The translations under genes were made by a program, and so were the position numbers. Under the pieces are notes generated by a model, which searched no databases, was not told where the DNA came from, and was given only the letters and a program-made list of their open reading frames with translations. DNA of 64,000 nucleotides, taken from positions 1 through 64,000 of the forward strand of contig JAJZRG010000001.1 in the NCBI GenBank assembly GCA_021802825.1, in the 5' to 3' direction. Source of the DNA: Chloroflexota bacterium (lineage in GTDB: Bacteria > Chloroflexota > Limnocylindria > Limnocylindrales > CSP1-4). This document shows, in pieces, positions 1 through 8,460 of the stretch (its first letter is position 1; each line of letters starts with the position of its first letter).

Positions 1-396
1 GTGCGAGTCGCCGCACACGATGGTCATGCCCGGCTGGGTGAGCCCGAGCTCGGGGCCGATGACGTGGACGATGCCCTGGGTGTCGCTGCCGTAGGCGTGG
101 ATGGGGACGCCGAAGTCGGCGCAGTTGGTCTCGAGCTGCTTGATCTGGGCCGCGCCCATCTGGTCCAGGATCGGCAGGCCGCGCGGCGTCGTGGGCGTGC
201 TGTGGTCGGCCGTGGCCACGGTCTTGTCCGGGCGCCGGACCGCGATGCCGCGCTGGCGGAGCCCGGTGAAGGCCTGGGGGCTGGTCACCTCGTGGATGAG
301 GTGGAGGTCGATGGCGAGGAGGGCAGGCGCGCCCTGCTCCTGCGCGACGACGTGGTCGTCCCAGATCTTCTCGACCAGGGTTCGCGGTGCGGTCAT
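1..396 (-). CDS. leuC: 3-isopropylmalate dehydratase large subunit, N-terminal part (cut by window edge)
   Basis: The minus strand from the ATG at 396 reads 132 codons to the window edge and ends in the aconitase-family sequence [11 protein letters not shown], which in LeuC is followed by an Fe-S-cluster region outside the window. Other LeuC hallmarks visible are [12 protein letters not shown] near residue 40, the ATADHSTPT segment and the NCADFG...[10 protein letters not shown] block. LeuC with LeuD isomerises 2- to 3-isopropylmalate, and the same enzyme pair can serve citramalate made by CimA, whose gene lies in the operon to the right. The gene points away from that operon, so it must be transcribed separately. 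Only about the first quarter to third of the protein is present. Confidence 0.93.
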   Translation of the reverse strand, partial: MTAPRTLVEKIWDDHVVAQEQGAPALLAIDLHLIHEVTSPQAFTGLRQRGIAVRRPDKTVATADHSTPTTPRGLPILDQMGAAQIKQLETNCADFGVPIHAYGSDTQGIVHVIGPELGLTQPGMTIVCGDSH

Positions 397-490
397 CGGT
401 GAGGTTCGATCCTGTTGTGCTTGGGCGGGCGGACAAGGGTACCGCGGATGCGCGGCGTCCTTCTTCGGCAGGTCCTTCTTCGGCTGACCC

Positions 491-1222
491 TCAGCGGCCC
501 GACAGCAGCCGCGCCTTCGAGCCCGTGACCTCCACCCAGAGCAGCGTCGCGCCAGGCCACGGGGCGTGCGGGGTCGTGATGGCCGCGAGGGCGTCGTCAG
601 GGTGAGCCGGATAGGCGACACGCAGCTGCTGCGGATACTCCGCAGCCACGGACCGTGTGGCACGCGTCCGGCGGACAACGAGGAGACGGCTGATCTCGGG
701 CTCGGTCTCGAGCCTTGGCCAGCCGTCCCAGCTCGGCAGCGAGGCGGCCTTCTCCGCGTGCCAGCGGATCTGCTGCTCCAGGCGTCGCAGCTCGGACTGG
801 AGCTCGCCGGCGACGATCGTTCGTCCATGGGTGTCAAGCAGGGCGGCGTCGATCCATCCTCGAGATGGCCTGCGCACGGCCACCTCGGTGAATGGTCGCC
901 AGCGCCGATCCAGGACTCCGAGGATCGCCTCGAGCATTGGCGCGCTGTGGCGGTCGCGGATGGCCGGCCCAGTGTTCGGGTAGAGGTGGACGCTCAGGTC
1001 CGCCCCGAGTACCGCGGCGAGTCGCTCGGAGGTCTCCAGCGTCGGCTTTAGCGTGCCCTCGAGCGCGCGGCAAACCGTCGATTGCGCGAGGCCTGCGCGC
1101 CGCGCAAGTTCGCGCTCCGTGACGCCCGCATCCGACATCAATTGCTGCAACTGCTCGGCCAAGGCGCGGCGCTTCGCTCGCGACCTCGCGTCGGCGTCAC
1201 GCATCAGCTTTGTCTGTGACAT
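491..1222 (-). CDS. XRE-family HTH protein with a nuclease-like C-terminal domain (paralogue 1)
   Basis: A 243-residue protein starting at the ATG at 1222. Residues about 22-78 form a lambda-repressor-like helix-turn-helix ([20 protein letters not shown]). The remainder is a separate alpha/beta domain with GWIDAAL followed by [17 protein letters not shown], which has the spacing of a degenerate PD-(D/E)xK core (D...ExQ). A clear paralogue sits at 37338-38087, sharing LYPxxGPxIxDRxSAP, EKAxSLPSxxGWP, ISRLLVxR and PWPGxxLLWxEV. Function is not known to me. It may be a transcriptional regulator with a sensor domain or an antitoxin/nuclease-type fusion; I see no partner toxin gene. A dyad just upstream (1247-1270) could be an autoregulatory site. 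Confidence 0.8.
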   Translation of the reverse strand: MSQTKLMRDADARSRAKRRALAEQLQQLMSDAGVTERELARRAGLAQSTVCRALEGTLKPTLETSERLAAVLGADLSVHLYPNTGPAIRDRHSAPMLEAILGVLDRRWRPFTEVAVRRPSRGWIDAALLDTHGRTIVAGELQSELRRLEQQIRWHAEKAASLPSWDGWPRLETEPEISRLLVVRRTRATRSVAAEYPQQLRVAYPAHPDDALAAITTPHAPWPGATLLWVEVTGSKARLLSGR

Positions 1223-1246
1223 GACCGAAGTGAAGCAGAGGCCGCT

Positions 1247-1270
1247 TACCTGCCACTTTCGCGTCAGGTA
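1247..1270. promoter_or_regulatory. Dyad upstream of the XRE gene, possible operator
   Basis: TACCTG and CAGGTA form a 6-bp inverted repeat separated by 12 bases, 25-48 bp upstream of the start codon at 1222. Position fits autoregulation by the XRE protein. The arms are short, so this is only a candidate. Confidence 0.3.
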
Positions 1271-1446
1271 CGGCTGAGCAGATGCGTCGTGCGCATCAAG
1301 GGCCAGACTCGGCGGGCCTCTCGTTGCGTGCCACGCATCGGACTGTCCGACAACAGACGAGAAATCGCTTCGGGCCCGTCTGGCTGATGCGCGCCCAGCA
1401 TCGCGCCGACACGGGACGTGCGGCGTTGATGCCCATGACGCATCTG

Positions 1447-1500
1447 GCGGCTGCAGGGTTGAGTGGCATGAGAGTGGCTGCAGGGTTGAGTGGTATGAGA
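1447..1500. repeat. Two tandem copies of a 27-bp sequence
   Basis: Bases 1447-1473 and 1474-1500 are the same 27-bp unit with two substitutions (core GGCTGCAGGGTTGAGTGG). It lies in the otherwise gene-free stretch 1223-1579, where I see no supported gene. Confidence 0.85.
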
Positions 1501-1579
1501 GCCCGCGGCCGCTGGTATCCCCACGAACGGGGGCGCAAGGTTGCGGTTCGGGTGGTTGCGCCCTACCCGAGTATGCCGT

Positions 1580-1585
1580 TACACT
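1580..1585 (+). promoter_or_regulatory. Putative -10 element for the branched-chain operon leader
   Basis: TACACT fits the TANNNT -10 pattern seen before several other genes in this window. Transcription would begin near 1592, just before a small hairpin (CCCGTC/GACGGG, about 1595-1611) and the leader ORF at 1626. No convincing -35 is visible. Confidence 0.4.
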
Positions 1586-1625
1586 CCGCAGACCCCGTCA
1601 GAGCGACGGGCGAGCAGGAGCACGC

Positions 1626-1841
1626 GTGGGCTTGATCGAGAACCGGGATCGCCGAGCCGTTGCCGTCGTCGTGACGACGGATGGCCGCCGCGTGACCGTG
1701 CCCACTCGCGACCTCCAGCTCGGCGTATCCGTCCTTGATCTTCTTCGCTCGCTCCTCCTGGGCCTTGAGGGCCTTCTTGGCCTCCTCATTACCGGCTCCC
1801 GGCGGGAGAACGGAGGAACACGGAGGATCGGGCGCAGCTAG
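1626..1841 (+). CDS. Possible branched-chain-rich leader peptide of the ilv-leu operon
   Basis: A 71-codon ORF starting with GTG at 1626, five bases after an AGGAG ribosome-binding site (1616-1620). It contains a Val cluster (AVAVVV, near 1656) and, at 1734-1787, 18 codons of which 11 are Leu (LDLLRSLLLGLEGLLGLL). It ends 25 bases before a strong terminator and lies directly before the ilv-leu operon, as expected of a ribosome-mediated attenuator. Against this: five of the 11 Leu codons are CTT, unlike the high GC3 of neighbouring genes, and the antisense reading of 1720-1800 has better third-position GC (a Lys/Glu-rich frame). The first 36 codons do look coding on this strand. I did not find a convincing antiterminator. 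Confidence 0.35.
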   Translation: MGLIENRDRRAVAVVVTTDGRRVTVPTRDLQLGVSVLDLLRSLLLGLEGLLGLLITGSRRENGGTRRIGRS

Positions 1842-1866
1842 CGCAGGAACCACCGAGAACCGAAGG

Positions 1867-1894
1867 GACCCTCGCCGGGCGGCGAGGGTCTTTT
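1867..1894 (+). terminator. Intrinsic terminator/attenuator before ilvB
   Basis: GACCCTCGCC (1867-1876), loop GGGC, GGCGAGGGTC (1881-1890), then TTTT: a perfect 10-bp GC-rich stem with a T-run. It stands about 275 bp after the putative promoter and 95 bp before ilvB, so it would stop leader transcripts unless antiterminated. Confidence 0.8.
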
Positions 1895-1934
1895 GCATGT
1901 CCGGGGCGGTCAGGGGGCCGTCAGGGCGCCAGCG

Positions 1935-1980
1935 ACCGAAGCGATGACACCGAAGGGACCGAAGCGATGACACCGAAGGG
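1935..1980. repeat. Perfect tandem duplication of 23 bp just before ilvB
   Basis: Bases 1935-1957 and 1958-1980 are identical. Each copy contains GCGATGACACCGAAGG, which resembles the ilvB start region; the second copy supplies the GAAGGGG that may act as ribosome-binding site for the ATG at 1990. A partial copy (ACCGAAGGGA) also lies at 1859-1868. Confidence 0.9.
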
Positions 1981-1989
1981 GCCGAGCCG

Positions 1990-3870
1990 ATGACCGTGAC
2001 GAGAGGCGACCCGCCGGCTGGCGGCACCACTGCGGACGCCCGACCCGAACGCGGGCGTCGGAGCCACGTGCCCGGCGAGGGGTCGGCGACGGCCGTCGCC
2101 GTCGAGCAGGCGCGCCGCGCGATGCTCCACGACGTGCGCCAGCGCAAGCGCACCCGGATCGGCGCCGACGTGCTGATGGAGGCCCTCATCCGCCAGGGCG
2201 TGGACACGATGTTCAGCTACCCGGGCGGGGTCATCCTCCCGATTTACGACATCCTCGGCGACTACCCAGAGGTTCGCCACATCCTCGTCCGCCACGAGCA
2301 GGGCGGCGCCCACGCCGCAGACGGCTACGCTCGGGCCAGCGGCAAGGTGGGCGTGTGCATGGGCACCAGCGGTCCCGGTGCCACCAACCTCGTGACCGGC
2401 ATCGGCACGGCGATGCTGGACTCCGTCCCGATGGTTGCGCTCACCGGCAATGTCGCGAGCCCGCTCCTGGGCAAGGACGCCTTCCAGGAGATCGACATCA
2501 CCGGCATCACCCTGCCGATGACCAAGCACAACTACCTCGTCCGCCACGCCGACGACATCCCGCGGGTCGTCGCCGAGGCGTTCTACATCGCCAGCCACGG
2601 TCGCCCGGGCCCCGTCCACGTGGACTTCACCAAGGACGCGCTCCAGCAGGAGACCAGGGCCCAGCACCCGAGCGAGGAGGAGGTCATGGCCGGCCTCCCG
2701 GGCTTCCGCCCGACGATCGAGGGGCACCCCAAGCAGATCAAGACCGCGGCGCGGGAGGTCGCGGAGGCCAAGCGGCCCCTCATCCTCGCGGGCCACGGGA
2801 TCCTGGTCGCCAACGCCGAGGAGGCCCTCCGGGCCTTCGCCGAGAAGACGCAGATCCCGGTGGCGTGGTCGCTGCTGGGCATCGGCGCGATGGACGAGGA
2901 CCATCCGCTCGCGTACGGCTACATGGGGATGCACGGCTGGAAGCACGTGAACCGGGCGATCCAGTCGGCCGACCTGCTCATCGCCATCGGCATGCGCTTC
3001 GACGACCGCGTGACCGGTAGCGTGAGCACGTACGCCCCCTACGCACGGATCATCCACGCCGACATCGACCCCGCCGAGATCGGCAAGAACGTGGCCGTCG
3101 AGGTCCCCATCGTCGGCGACGCGAAGCGCGTCCTCGAGGCCCTGACGCACGCGGTGCACCCGGTGACGCGCGAGGCCCGCGCCGGGTACCTCGACCAGCT
3201 CGCCGCCTGGCGCGAGGAGTCCGAGGCCACGAGCTGGCACGGCTCCGGCCGGTGGCGCGAGGGCGTGCTGACCGCCGACCTCGTGGTCGAGCGGATCGGC
3301 GAGCTCACGAGTCATGTGGGCACCTACGTGGCCGATGTCGGTCAGAACCAGATGTGGACCGCGCGCTACACGAAGTTCAAGCGCCCGAACAGCCACATCA
3401 GCTCGGGCGGCCTGGGCACGATGGGCTATGGCGTGCCGGCCGCGATGGGCGCGGCGCTCGGCAACCCGGACGCCGAGACCTGGGCGATCGTCGGTGACGG
3501 CGGCTTCCAGATGACGAGCCAGGAGCTGATGACCCTCGTGGCCGACCGGATCCCGGTCAAGATCGCCATCCTGGACAACAAGAAGCTGGGCATGATCCGG
3601 CAGTGGCAGGAGATCGTGTACGCCGGCAACTTCCACAGCTCCCACCTGCCGGGCCCCGACTTCTGCAAGCTGGCGGAGGCCTACGGCATGCCCGGCTGGA
3701 AGGTGAGCCGGCCTGAGGACGTCGATGGCGCCATCAGAGCCGCGCAGGCCACGGACGGCCCGGCGCTCATCTGGTTCGAGACCGAGGAAGAGCAGAACGT
3801 CCTGCCGATGATGCCGGCGGGCAAGGGTCTGTCTGACCTGATCGAGACGTGGGGAGGCCCCGAGGAATGA
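1990..3870 (+). CDS. ilvB: Acetolactate synthase, large (catalytic) subunit
   Basis: A 626-residue thiamine-diphosphate enzyme that condenses two pyruvates, or pyruvate plus 2-oxobutyrate, in Val/Leu/Ile synthesis. The N-terminal ThDP domain shows FSYPGGVILPIYD and the catalytic Glu in RHEQGGAHAADGYAR (E103). The central domain follows, and the C-terminal ThDP-Mg motif is GDGGFQMTSQEL with NKKLGMIRQWQ. The first 45 residues are Gly/Arg/Ala-rich and absent from usual IlvB proteins; a shorter start at the ATG at 2122 would give a normal 582-residue enzyme but lacks a ribosome-binding site, whereas 1990 has GAAGGGG at good spacing. The stop overlaps ilvN by 4 bp. Confidence 0.96.
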   Translation: MTVTRGDPPAGGTTADARPERGRRSHVPGEGSATAVAVEQARRAMLHDVRQRKRTRIGADVLMEALIRQGVDTMFSYPGGVILPIYDILGDYPEVRHILVRHEQGGAHAADGYARASGKVGVCMGTSGPGATNLVTGIGTAMLDSVPMVALTGNVASPLLGKDAFQEIDITGITLPMTKHNYLVRHADDIPRVVAEAFYIASHGRPGPVHVDFTKDALQQETRAQHPSEEEVMAGLPGFRPTIEGHPKQIKTAAREVAEAKRPLILAGHGILVANAEEALRAFAEKTQIPVAWSLLGIGAMDEDHPLAYGYMGMHGWKHVNRAIQSADLLIAIGMRFDDRVTGSVSTYAPYARIIHADIDPAEIGKNVAVEVPIVGDAKRVLEALTHAVHPVTREARAGYLDQLAAWREESEATSWHGSGRWREGVLTADLVVERIGELTSHVGTYVADVGQNQMWTARYTKFKRPNSHISSGGLGTMGYGVPAAMGAALGNPDAETWAIVGDGGFQMTSQELMTLVADRIPVKIAILDNKKLGMIRQWQEIVYAGNFHSSHLPGPDFCKLAEAYGMPGWKVSRPEDVDGAIRAAQATDGPALIWFETEEEQNVLPMMPAGKGLSDLIETWGGPEE

Positions 3871-4436
3871 CCCCCGAGACTGCCGCGCACGCTGCACCGC
3901 CGCCGCGCGCGCTCCCCGGCTCCGGCGAGGCGCGGCGCCACGCGCTGGTCGTGCTGGTCATGGACCGTCCCGGCGTCCTCAACCGCGTCGCGAGCCTCAT
4001 GCGGGCGCGCAACTTCAACATCGACTCGCTCGCGGTCTCGCGCACCGACCGGGAGCACGTCAGCCGGATGACCATCACGCTCCATGGAGACGACGTCGCC
4101 GTGGAACAGGCCGCCAAGCAGTTGTACAAGCTGATCGACGTGCTCAAGGTGCAGGACGTCACGGCTGACCAGGTCGTCGAGCACGAGCTGGCGCTCATCA
4201 AGGTGCGCGCGACAGACGCCAACCGGGCCGAGGTCATCAAGATCGTCGAGCTGTACAAGGGCCGGATCGTGGACATCGCGCCGGAGTCCGTCATCGTTGA
4301 GGCGACGGGGACCGAGTCCGAGATCGACGCCTTGGTGGCGCTGACGCGCAGCTACGGAATCAAGGAGCTGGTCCGCACGGGCGCCATCGTCATGCTGCGC
4401 GGGGCGGGGTCCATCGAGGAGGCCCTCAAGCTGTGA
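3867..4436 (+). CDS. ilvN: Acetolactate synthase, small regulatory subunit
   Basis: 189 residues. The ATG at 3867 overlaps the ilvB stop (ATGA), preceded by GGGGAGG. An N-terminal ACT domain (HALVVLVMDRPGVLNRVASL, residues about 28-100) is followed by the C-terminal ALS_ss domain (ALIKVRA... RGRIVDIAPESVIVEATG). It activates IlvB and confers feedback inhibition by valine or related amino acids. The first 25 residues are a Pro/Ala-rich extension; an upstream in-frame start at 3849 is possible but less likely. Confidence 0.95.
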   Translation: MTPETAAHAAPPPRALPGSGEARRHALVVLVMDRPGVLNRVASLMRARNFNIDSLAVSRTDREHVSRMTITLHGDDVAVEQAAKQLYKLIDVLKVQDVTADQVVEHELALIKVRATDANRAEVIKIVELYKGRIVDIAPESVIVEATGTESEIDALVALTRSYGIKELVRTGAIVMLRGAGSIEEALKL

Positions 4437-4520
4437 ACCCTCCGGCCGAGGACTTCGCGAGAGCGTCGGGTCGGCCAACGGCGCGCCCAACTCCCCCATC
4501 GCCTGAAAGGATCTGATCCT

Positions 4521-5573
4521 GTGACAGCCCGGATGTACTACGACGCCGATGCCGACCCGTCGGCGCTGGAGGGCCAGACCGTCGCCGTCATCGGCTACGG
4601 CAGCCAAGGTCACGCCCATGCGCTGAACCTGCGCGACAGTGGCGTCAAGGTGGTCGTGGGGCTTGCCCGGGGGAGCAAGAGCTGGCCGCTGGCCGAGGCG
4701 GCGGGCCTCGAGGTCAAGACCGTCGCCGAGGCTGTCAAGGCTGCCGACGTGGTCATGATCGCGGTCCCGGACACCATCCAGAAGCACGTCTACGACACGG
4801 AGATCGCACCCAACCTGCGGCCCGGCATGCTGCTGATGTTCGCCCACGGCTTCAACATCCGGTTCGGCCGGATCCAGCCCCCGAACACCATCGACGTGGG
4901 CATGGTGGCGCCCAAGGGCCCGGGCCACCTGCTCCGCAGCGTGTACGAGCAGGGTGGCGGCGTGCCCGCCCTGTTCGCGGTGGAGCAGGACCCATCCGGC
5001 ACCGGCCGGGCGCGCACCCTCGCCTACGCCCGGGGCATCGGCTCCACCCGCGCCGGCGTGCTCGAGACCACGTTCAAGGAGGAGACCGAGACCGACCTGT
5101 TCGGCGAGCAGGCGCTCCTCTGCGGCGGCGTGTCCGCGATGGTCAAGGCGGCGTTCGAGACGCTCGTCGAGGCGGGCTACCAGCCAGAGCTCGCCTACTT
5201 CGAGACCATGCACGAGCTCAAGCTGATCGTGGACCTGATGTACCGCGGCGGCCTCAACTACATGCGCTTCAGCGTCAGCGACACGGCCGAGTTCGGTGAC
5301 TACGTCTCCGGCCCGCGTGTGACCGAGGGCGCCAAGGCGGCGATGAAGGACGTCCTCGCGGACATCCAATCGGGCGCGTTCGCCAGCCGCTGGATCGCCG
5401 TCCAGGACGCCGGTGGCGGCGAGTTCGCCGAGCTGCGGGCGCGCGACCGGAACCACCAGATCGAGCAGGTCGGCGCGGACCTGCGCAGCAAGATGCCGTT
5501 CCTCAACCCGGTGGTGGTCGAGGCGGGCGCAGCCCAGGCCTCCACGAGCTCGGTAGCCGGGAAGGCGAAATGA
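4521..5573 (+). CDS. ilvC: Ketol-acid reductoisomerase (class I)
   Basis: 350 residues from a GTG at 4521 preceded by AAAGGATC. The Rossmann motif [13 protein letters not shown] (residues about 25-37) binds NADPH. FAHGFNI, the metal-binding [13 protein letters not shown] and [19 protein letters not shown] are the class I catalytic signatures. It converts acetolactate/acetohydroxybutyrate to the dihydroxy acids. An 84-bp gap separates it from ilvN. The last 20 residues are Ala/Ser-rich and dispensable-looking. The stop overlaps leuA. Confidence 0.97.
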   Translation: MTARMYYDADADPSALEGQTVAVIGYGSQGHAHALNLRDSGVKVVVGLARGSKSWPLAEAAGLEVKTVAEAVKAADVVMIAVPDTIQKHVYDTEIAPNLRPGMLLMFAHGFNIRFGRIQPPNTIDVGMVAPKGPGHLLRSVYEQGGGVPALFAVEQDPSGTGRARTLAYARGIGSTRAGVLETTFKEETETDLFGEQALLCGGVSAMVKAAFETLVEAGYQPELAYFETMHELKLIVDLMYRGGLNYMRFSVSDTAEFGDYVSGPRVTEGAKAAMKDVLADIQSGAFASRWIAVQDAGGGEFAELRARDRNHQIEQVGADLRSKMPFLNPVVVEAGAAQASTSSVAGKAK

Positions 5574-7216
5574 GCATGTTCGAGCCCACGCGCCCGCGGT
5601 TCGGCGGCGGGGTGGCCGCCGGCGCCGTCCGGATCTTCGACACCACGCTGCGCGACGGGGAGCAGGCGCCCGGCGCCGGCCTCACCGCCGCCGAGAAGCT
5701 CGAGGTCGCCCGCCAGCTGGTGCGGCTCAGGGTCGACGTCATCGAGGCGGGCTTCCCCTCGGCCTCGCCCGGCGACTTCGAGGCCGTCCGGCGGATCGCC
5801 CAGGAGACGCGGGGCGGGATCGCGGTGGCGGCCCTCGCCCGCTGCCGGGACGGCGACCCGCAGCGCGCCGTGGAGGCGATCAGCGTCGCCGAGCGCCCGC
5901 ACCTGCACCTGTTCATCGCCACCAGCGACATCCACCTAGCGCACAAGCTGCGCATGACGCGCGAGCAGGCGCTCGACGAGGCGGTGCGCTGGGTTGGCTG
6001 GGCGCGCAAGACGCTGGGCCGCGATGCCGAGATCGAGTTCTCGGCCGAGGACGCGTCGCGCACCGAGATGGACTACCTGCTCGACGTGTACGAGGCCGTC
6101 ACCGAGGCCGGGGCCTCCACGCTCAACATCCCGGACACCGTGGGCTACGCGATCCCGTCCGAGTTCGGCCGGATCGTCAGCGCCGTCCACGACCGCGTCG
6201 GCGACGCGGCCACCATCAGCGTCCACTGCCACAACGACCTCGGGCTGGCCACGGCCAACACCCTCGCTGCCGTCCAGGCGGGCGCCCGCCAAGTCGAGGT
6301 GACCATCAACGGCCTGGGCGAGCGGGCGGGGAATGCGAGCCTCGAAGAGGTCGTGATGGCCCTCCGGACGCGCCCCGCGCAGTTCCCGGACCTCGCGGCG
6401 TCGGTCGCCACCGACCAGATCACCGCGGCCTCACGCCTCGTGAGCTACCTCACCGGCTTCGCGGTCCAGCCCAACAAGGCGATCGTCGGCGCCAACGCGT
6501 TCTCCCACGAGTCAGGGATCCACCAGGACGGGGTCCTCAAGAACCCGCTGACCTACGAGATCATGACGCCCCAGTCGGTGGGCCTTGCCGGCAGCACCCT
6601 CTCGATCGGCAAGCTGTCCGGGCGCCGCGGCCTCCAGGGCAAGCTGCGCGAGCTGGGCTACGAGGTGGAGGGCGAGCAGCTCGACGCCGTGTACCGAGCG
6701 GCGATCCAGCTGGCGGACACCAAGAAGGACGTCACCGACGCCGACCTGATCGCGCTCGTCGAGCAGAAGAAGGCGGACGTGCCCCGCTCCATCGAGCTCC
6801 TGGGCTGGAGCATCAGCTCCTCCTCGGGCGGCCACTCGGTGGGCTCCGCGAGCCTGGTCGTGGCGGGCGAGGCGAAGGCCGGCGACGCCACGGGCAACGG
6901 CCCGGTCAACGCTCTGTTCAAGGCCGTGGACGCGGCGATCCTGCCCGTCCTGGGCTGGAACCCGGTCCTCACCGAGTACGAGATCAAGGCGGTCTCCGGC
7001 GACGGCGACGCGCAGGGCCAGGTGCTCCTCCGCGCCCGGCGCTCGTCTGACGAGGGGCACAACGCGCTCATCGTGACCGGCCATGGCCTGTCCACGAACA
7101 TCATCGAGGCGTCCCTCGAGGCGTACCTGGTGGCCGCGAACAAGCTCCACGGTGCCGAGATCAACGGCATCGAGGTGGCGTTCGTCGGGCGGCGGACCGT
7201 GGAGGAGGTGCCGTGA
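5570..7216 (+). CDS. leuA: 2-isopropylmalate synthase
   Basis: 548 residues, ATG at 5570 overlapping the ilvC stop (ATGA); a second ATG follows at 5576. The HMGL-like TIM barrel carries [15 protein letters not shown] and the metal-binding HCHNDLGLA near residue 218, then [14 protein letters not shown]. The C-terminal LeuA regulatory domain ([16 protein letters not shown] ... [15 protein letters not shown]) would mediate leucine feedback. It makes 2-isopropylmalate from 2-oxoisovalerate and acetyl-CoA, the first step of leucine synthesis. Confidence 0.96.
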   Translation: MSMFEPTRPRFGGGVAAGAVRIFDTTLRDGEQAPGAGLTAAEKLEVARQLVRLRVDVIEAGFPSASPGDFEAVRRIAQETRGGIAVAALARCRDGDPQRAVEAISVAERPHLHLFIATSDIHLAHKLRMTREQALDEAVRWVGWARKTLGRDAEIEFSAEDASRTEMDYLLDVYEAVTEAGASTLNIPDTVGYAIPSEFGRIVSAVHDRVGDAATISVHCHNDLGLATANTLAAVQAGARQVEVTINGLGERAGNASLEEVVMALRTRPAQFPDLAASVATDQITAASRLVSYLTGFAVQPNKAIVGANAFSHESGIHQDGVLKNPLTYEIMTPQSVGLAGSTLSIGKLSGRRGLQGKLRELGYEVEGEQLDAVYRAAIQLADTKKDVTDADLIALVEQKKADVPRSIELLGWSISSSSGGHSVGSASLVVAGEAKAGDATGNGPVNALFKAVDAAILPVLGWNPVLTEYEIKAVSGDGDAQGQVLLRARRSSDEGHNALIVTGHGLSTNIIEASLEAYLVAANKLHGAEINGIEVAFVGRRTVEEVP

Positions 7217-8373
7217 CCCCGGCTGGCGCGGCCGGAGAGGCGAGCGCCGGCGAGGCGTCGCGCACCTACCGGGTCGCGCTCATCGGCGGCGACGGCGTGG
7301 GGCCCGAGGTCGTGGCGGGCGCCGTCCACGTCCTCGAGGCAGCCGGCCGCCGCTTCGGCTTCGGCTTCGAGTGGCGGGAGCTGCTGGTCGGCGGTATCGG
7401 CATCGACACCTACGGCGTCGCGATCCGGCCAGAAGACGTCGAAGCTTGCCGTGACGCCGACGCTGTGCTCCTGGGCGCGGTGGGCGGCCCGAAGTGGGAC
7501 GACCCCGACGCGACGGTCCGCCCGGAGCAGGCGCTGTTCGCCCTGCGCGGCGGTCTCGGCCTGTTCGCCAACCTGCGCCCGATCACCGTGGCGCCCCAGC
7601 TGATCGCGGCCTCGCCGCTCAAGCCGGAGCTCCTCGCGGGCGTGGACTGCCTCATCGTCCGCGAGCTCACCAGCGGCCTCTACTTCGGCAAGCCGTCCGA
7701 GCCGCGCACCACCCCCGACGGCGAGCGCGCCGCCATCGACACCCTGTGGTACACCGAGGGCGAGATCCGCCGAATCGTCGCGCTCGCGTTCGAGATGGCG
7801 CGCGGTCGCCGCCGCAAGGTCACCCAGGTGGACAAGGCGAACGTGCTGGCGACAAGCCGGCTGTGGCGCAAGGTGGCCGAGGAGATCCACGCCGACTTCC
7901 CCGACGTGGAGCTCGAGCACCGCCTGGTGGATTCGGCGGCGATGACGCTCGCGAAGTGGCCCGCCGGCTTCGACGTGCTGGTCACCGAGAACCTGTTCGG
8001 CGACATCCTGTCTGACGAGGCGGCGGTCATCGCGGGCTCGCTGGGCATGCTGCCCTCGGCGTCCATCGGCACCCGGACGACCGCGCACGGCCGGCACGGC
8101 CTGTACGAGCCCATCCACGGCTCGGCTCCCGACATCGCGGGGCAGGACCTGGCGAACCCGCTGGGGACGATCCTGTCGGCCGCGATGATGCTGCGCTGGT
8201 CGCTGGGGCAACACGAGGCGGCCGCGGCGATCGAGCAGGCGGTCAGCAGCGTGCTCGACGGGGGCTACCGGACCAGGGACCTGCTGCCGGCCCACCCGTC
8301 CGACGCGGTGGCCCTCACGCTCGTCGGCACGCGGGAGATGGCGCGCGTCATCGGGGACCGGATCGCGATTTGA
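7213..8373 (+). CDS. leuB: 3-isopropylmalate dehydrogenase
   Basis: 386 residues from a GTG at 7213 overlapping the leuA stop (GTGA). Typical beta-decarboxylating dehydrogenase: GGDGVGPEVV near the N-terminus, LLGAVGGPKWD, the substrate-binding RELTSGLYFGKPSE, DKANVLATSRLWR, LVTENLFGDILSDEAAVIAGSLGMLPSA and the NAD-binding GLYEPIHGSAPDIAGQ. It oxidises and decarboxylates 3-isopropylmalate to 2-oxoisocaproate; the homologous step on 3-methylmalate would serve the citramalate route. An Ala/Gly-rich 17-residue lead precedes the fold. Confidence 0.96.
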   Translation: MTPAGAAGEASAGEASRTYRVALIGGDGVGPEVVAGAVHVLEAAGRRFGFGFEWRELLVGGIGIDTYGVAIRPEDVEACRDADAVLLGAVGGPKWDDPDATVRPEQALFALRGGLGLFANLRPITVAPQLIAASPLKPELLAGVDCLIVRELTSGLYFGKPSEPRTTPDGERAAIDTLWYTEGEIRRIVALAFEMARGRRRKVTQVDKANVLATSRLWRKVAEEIHADFPDVELEHRLVDSAAMTLAKWPAGFDVLVTENLFGDILSDEAAVIAGSLGMLPSASIGTRTTAHGRHGLYEPIHGSAPDIAGQDLANPLGTILSAAMMLRWSLGQHEAAAAIEQAVSSVLDGGYRTRDLLPAHPSDAVALTLVGTREMARVIGDRIAI

Positions 8374-8460
8374 CGGCCGGCGCCCGCCGACGAGCGGGTG
8401 GCCGGCCGGCCCACCTCGACGACCACCCTCCCCGACCAGCGCACGAAGGCAGCCCATCCC

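Noticed and set aside
436..448. GGGTACCGCGG, similar to the T-box core, near leuC
   Set aside because: It lies on the plus strand, whereas leuC and the XRE gene are on the minus strand; the conserved GGTGGNACC part is incomplete and no stem I is visible.
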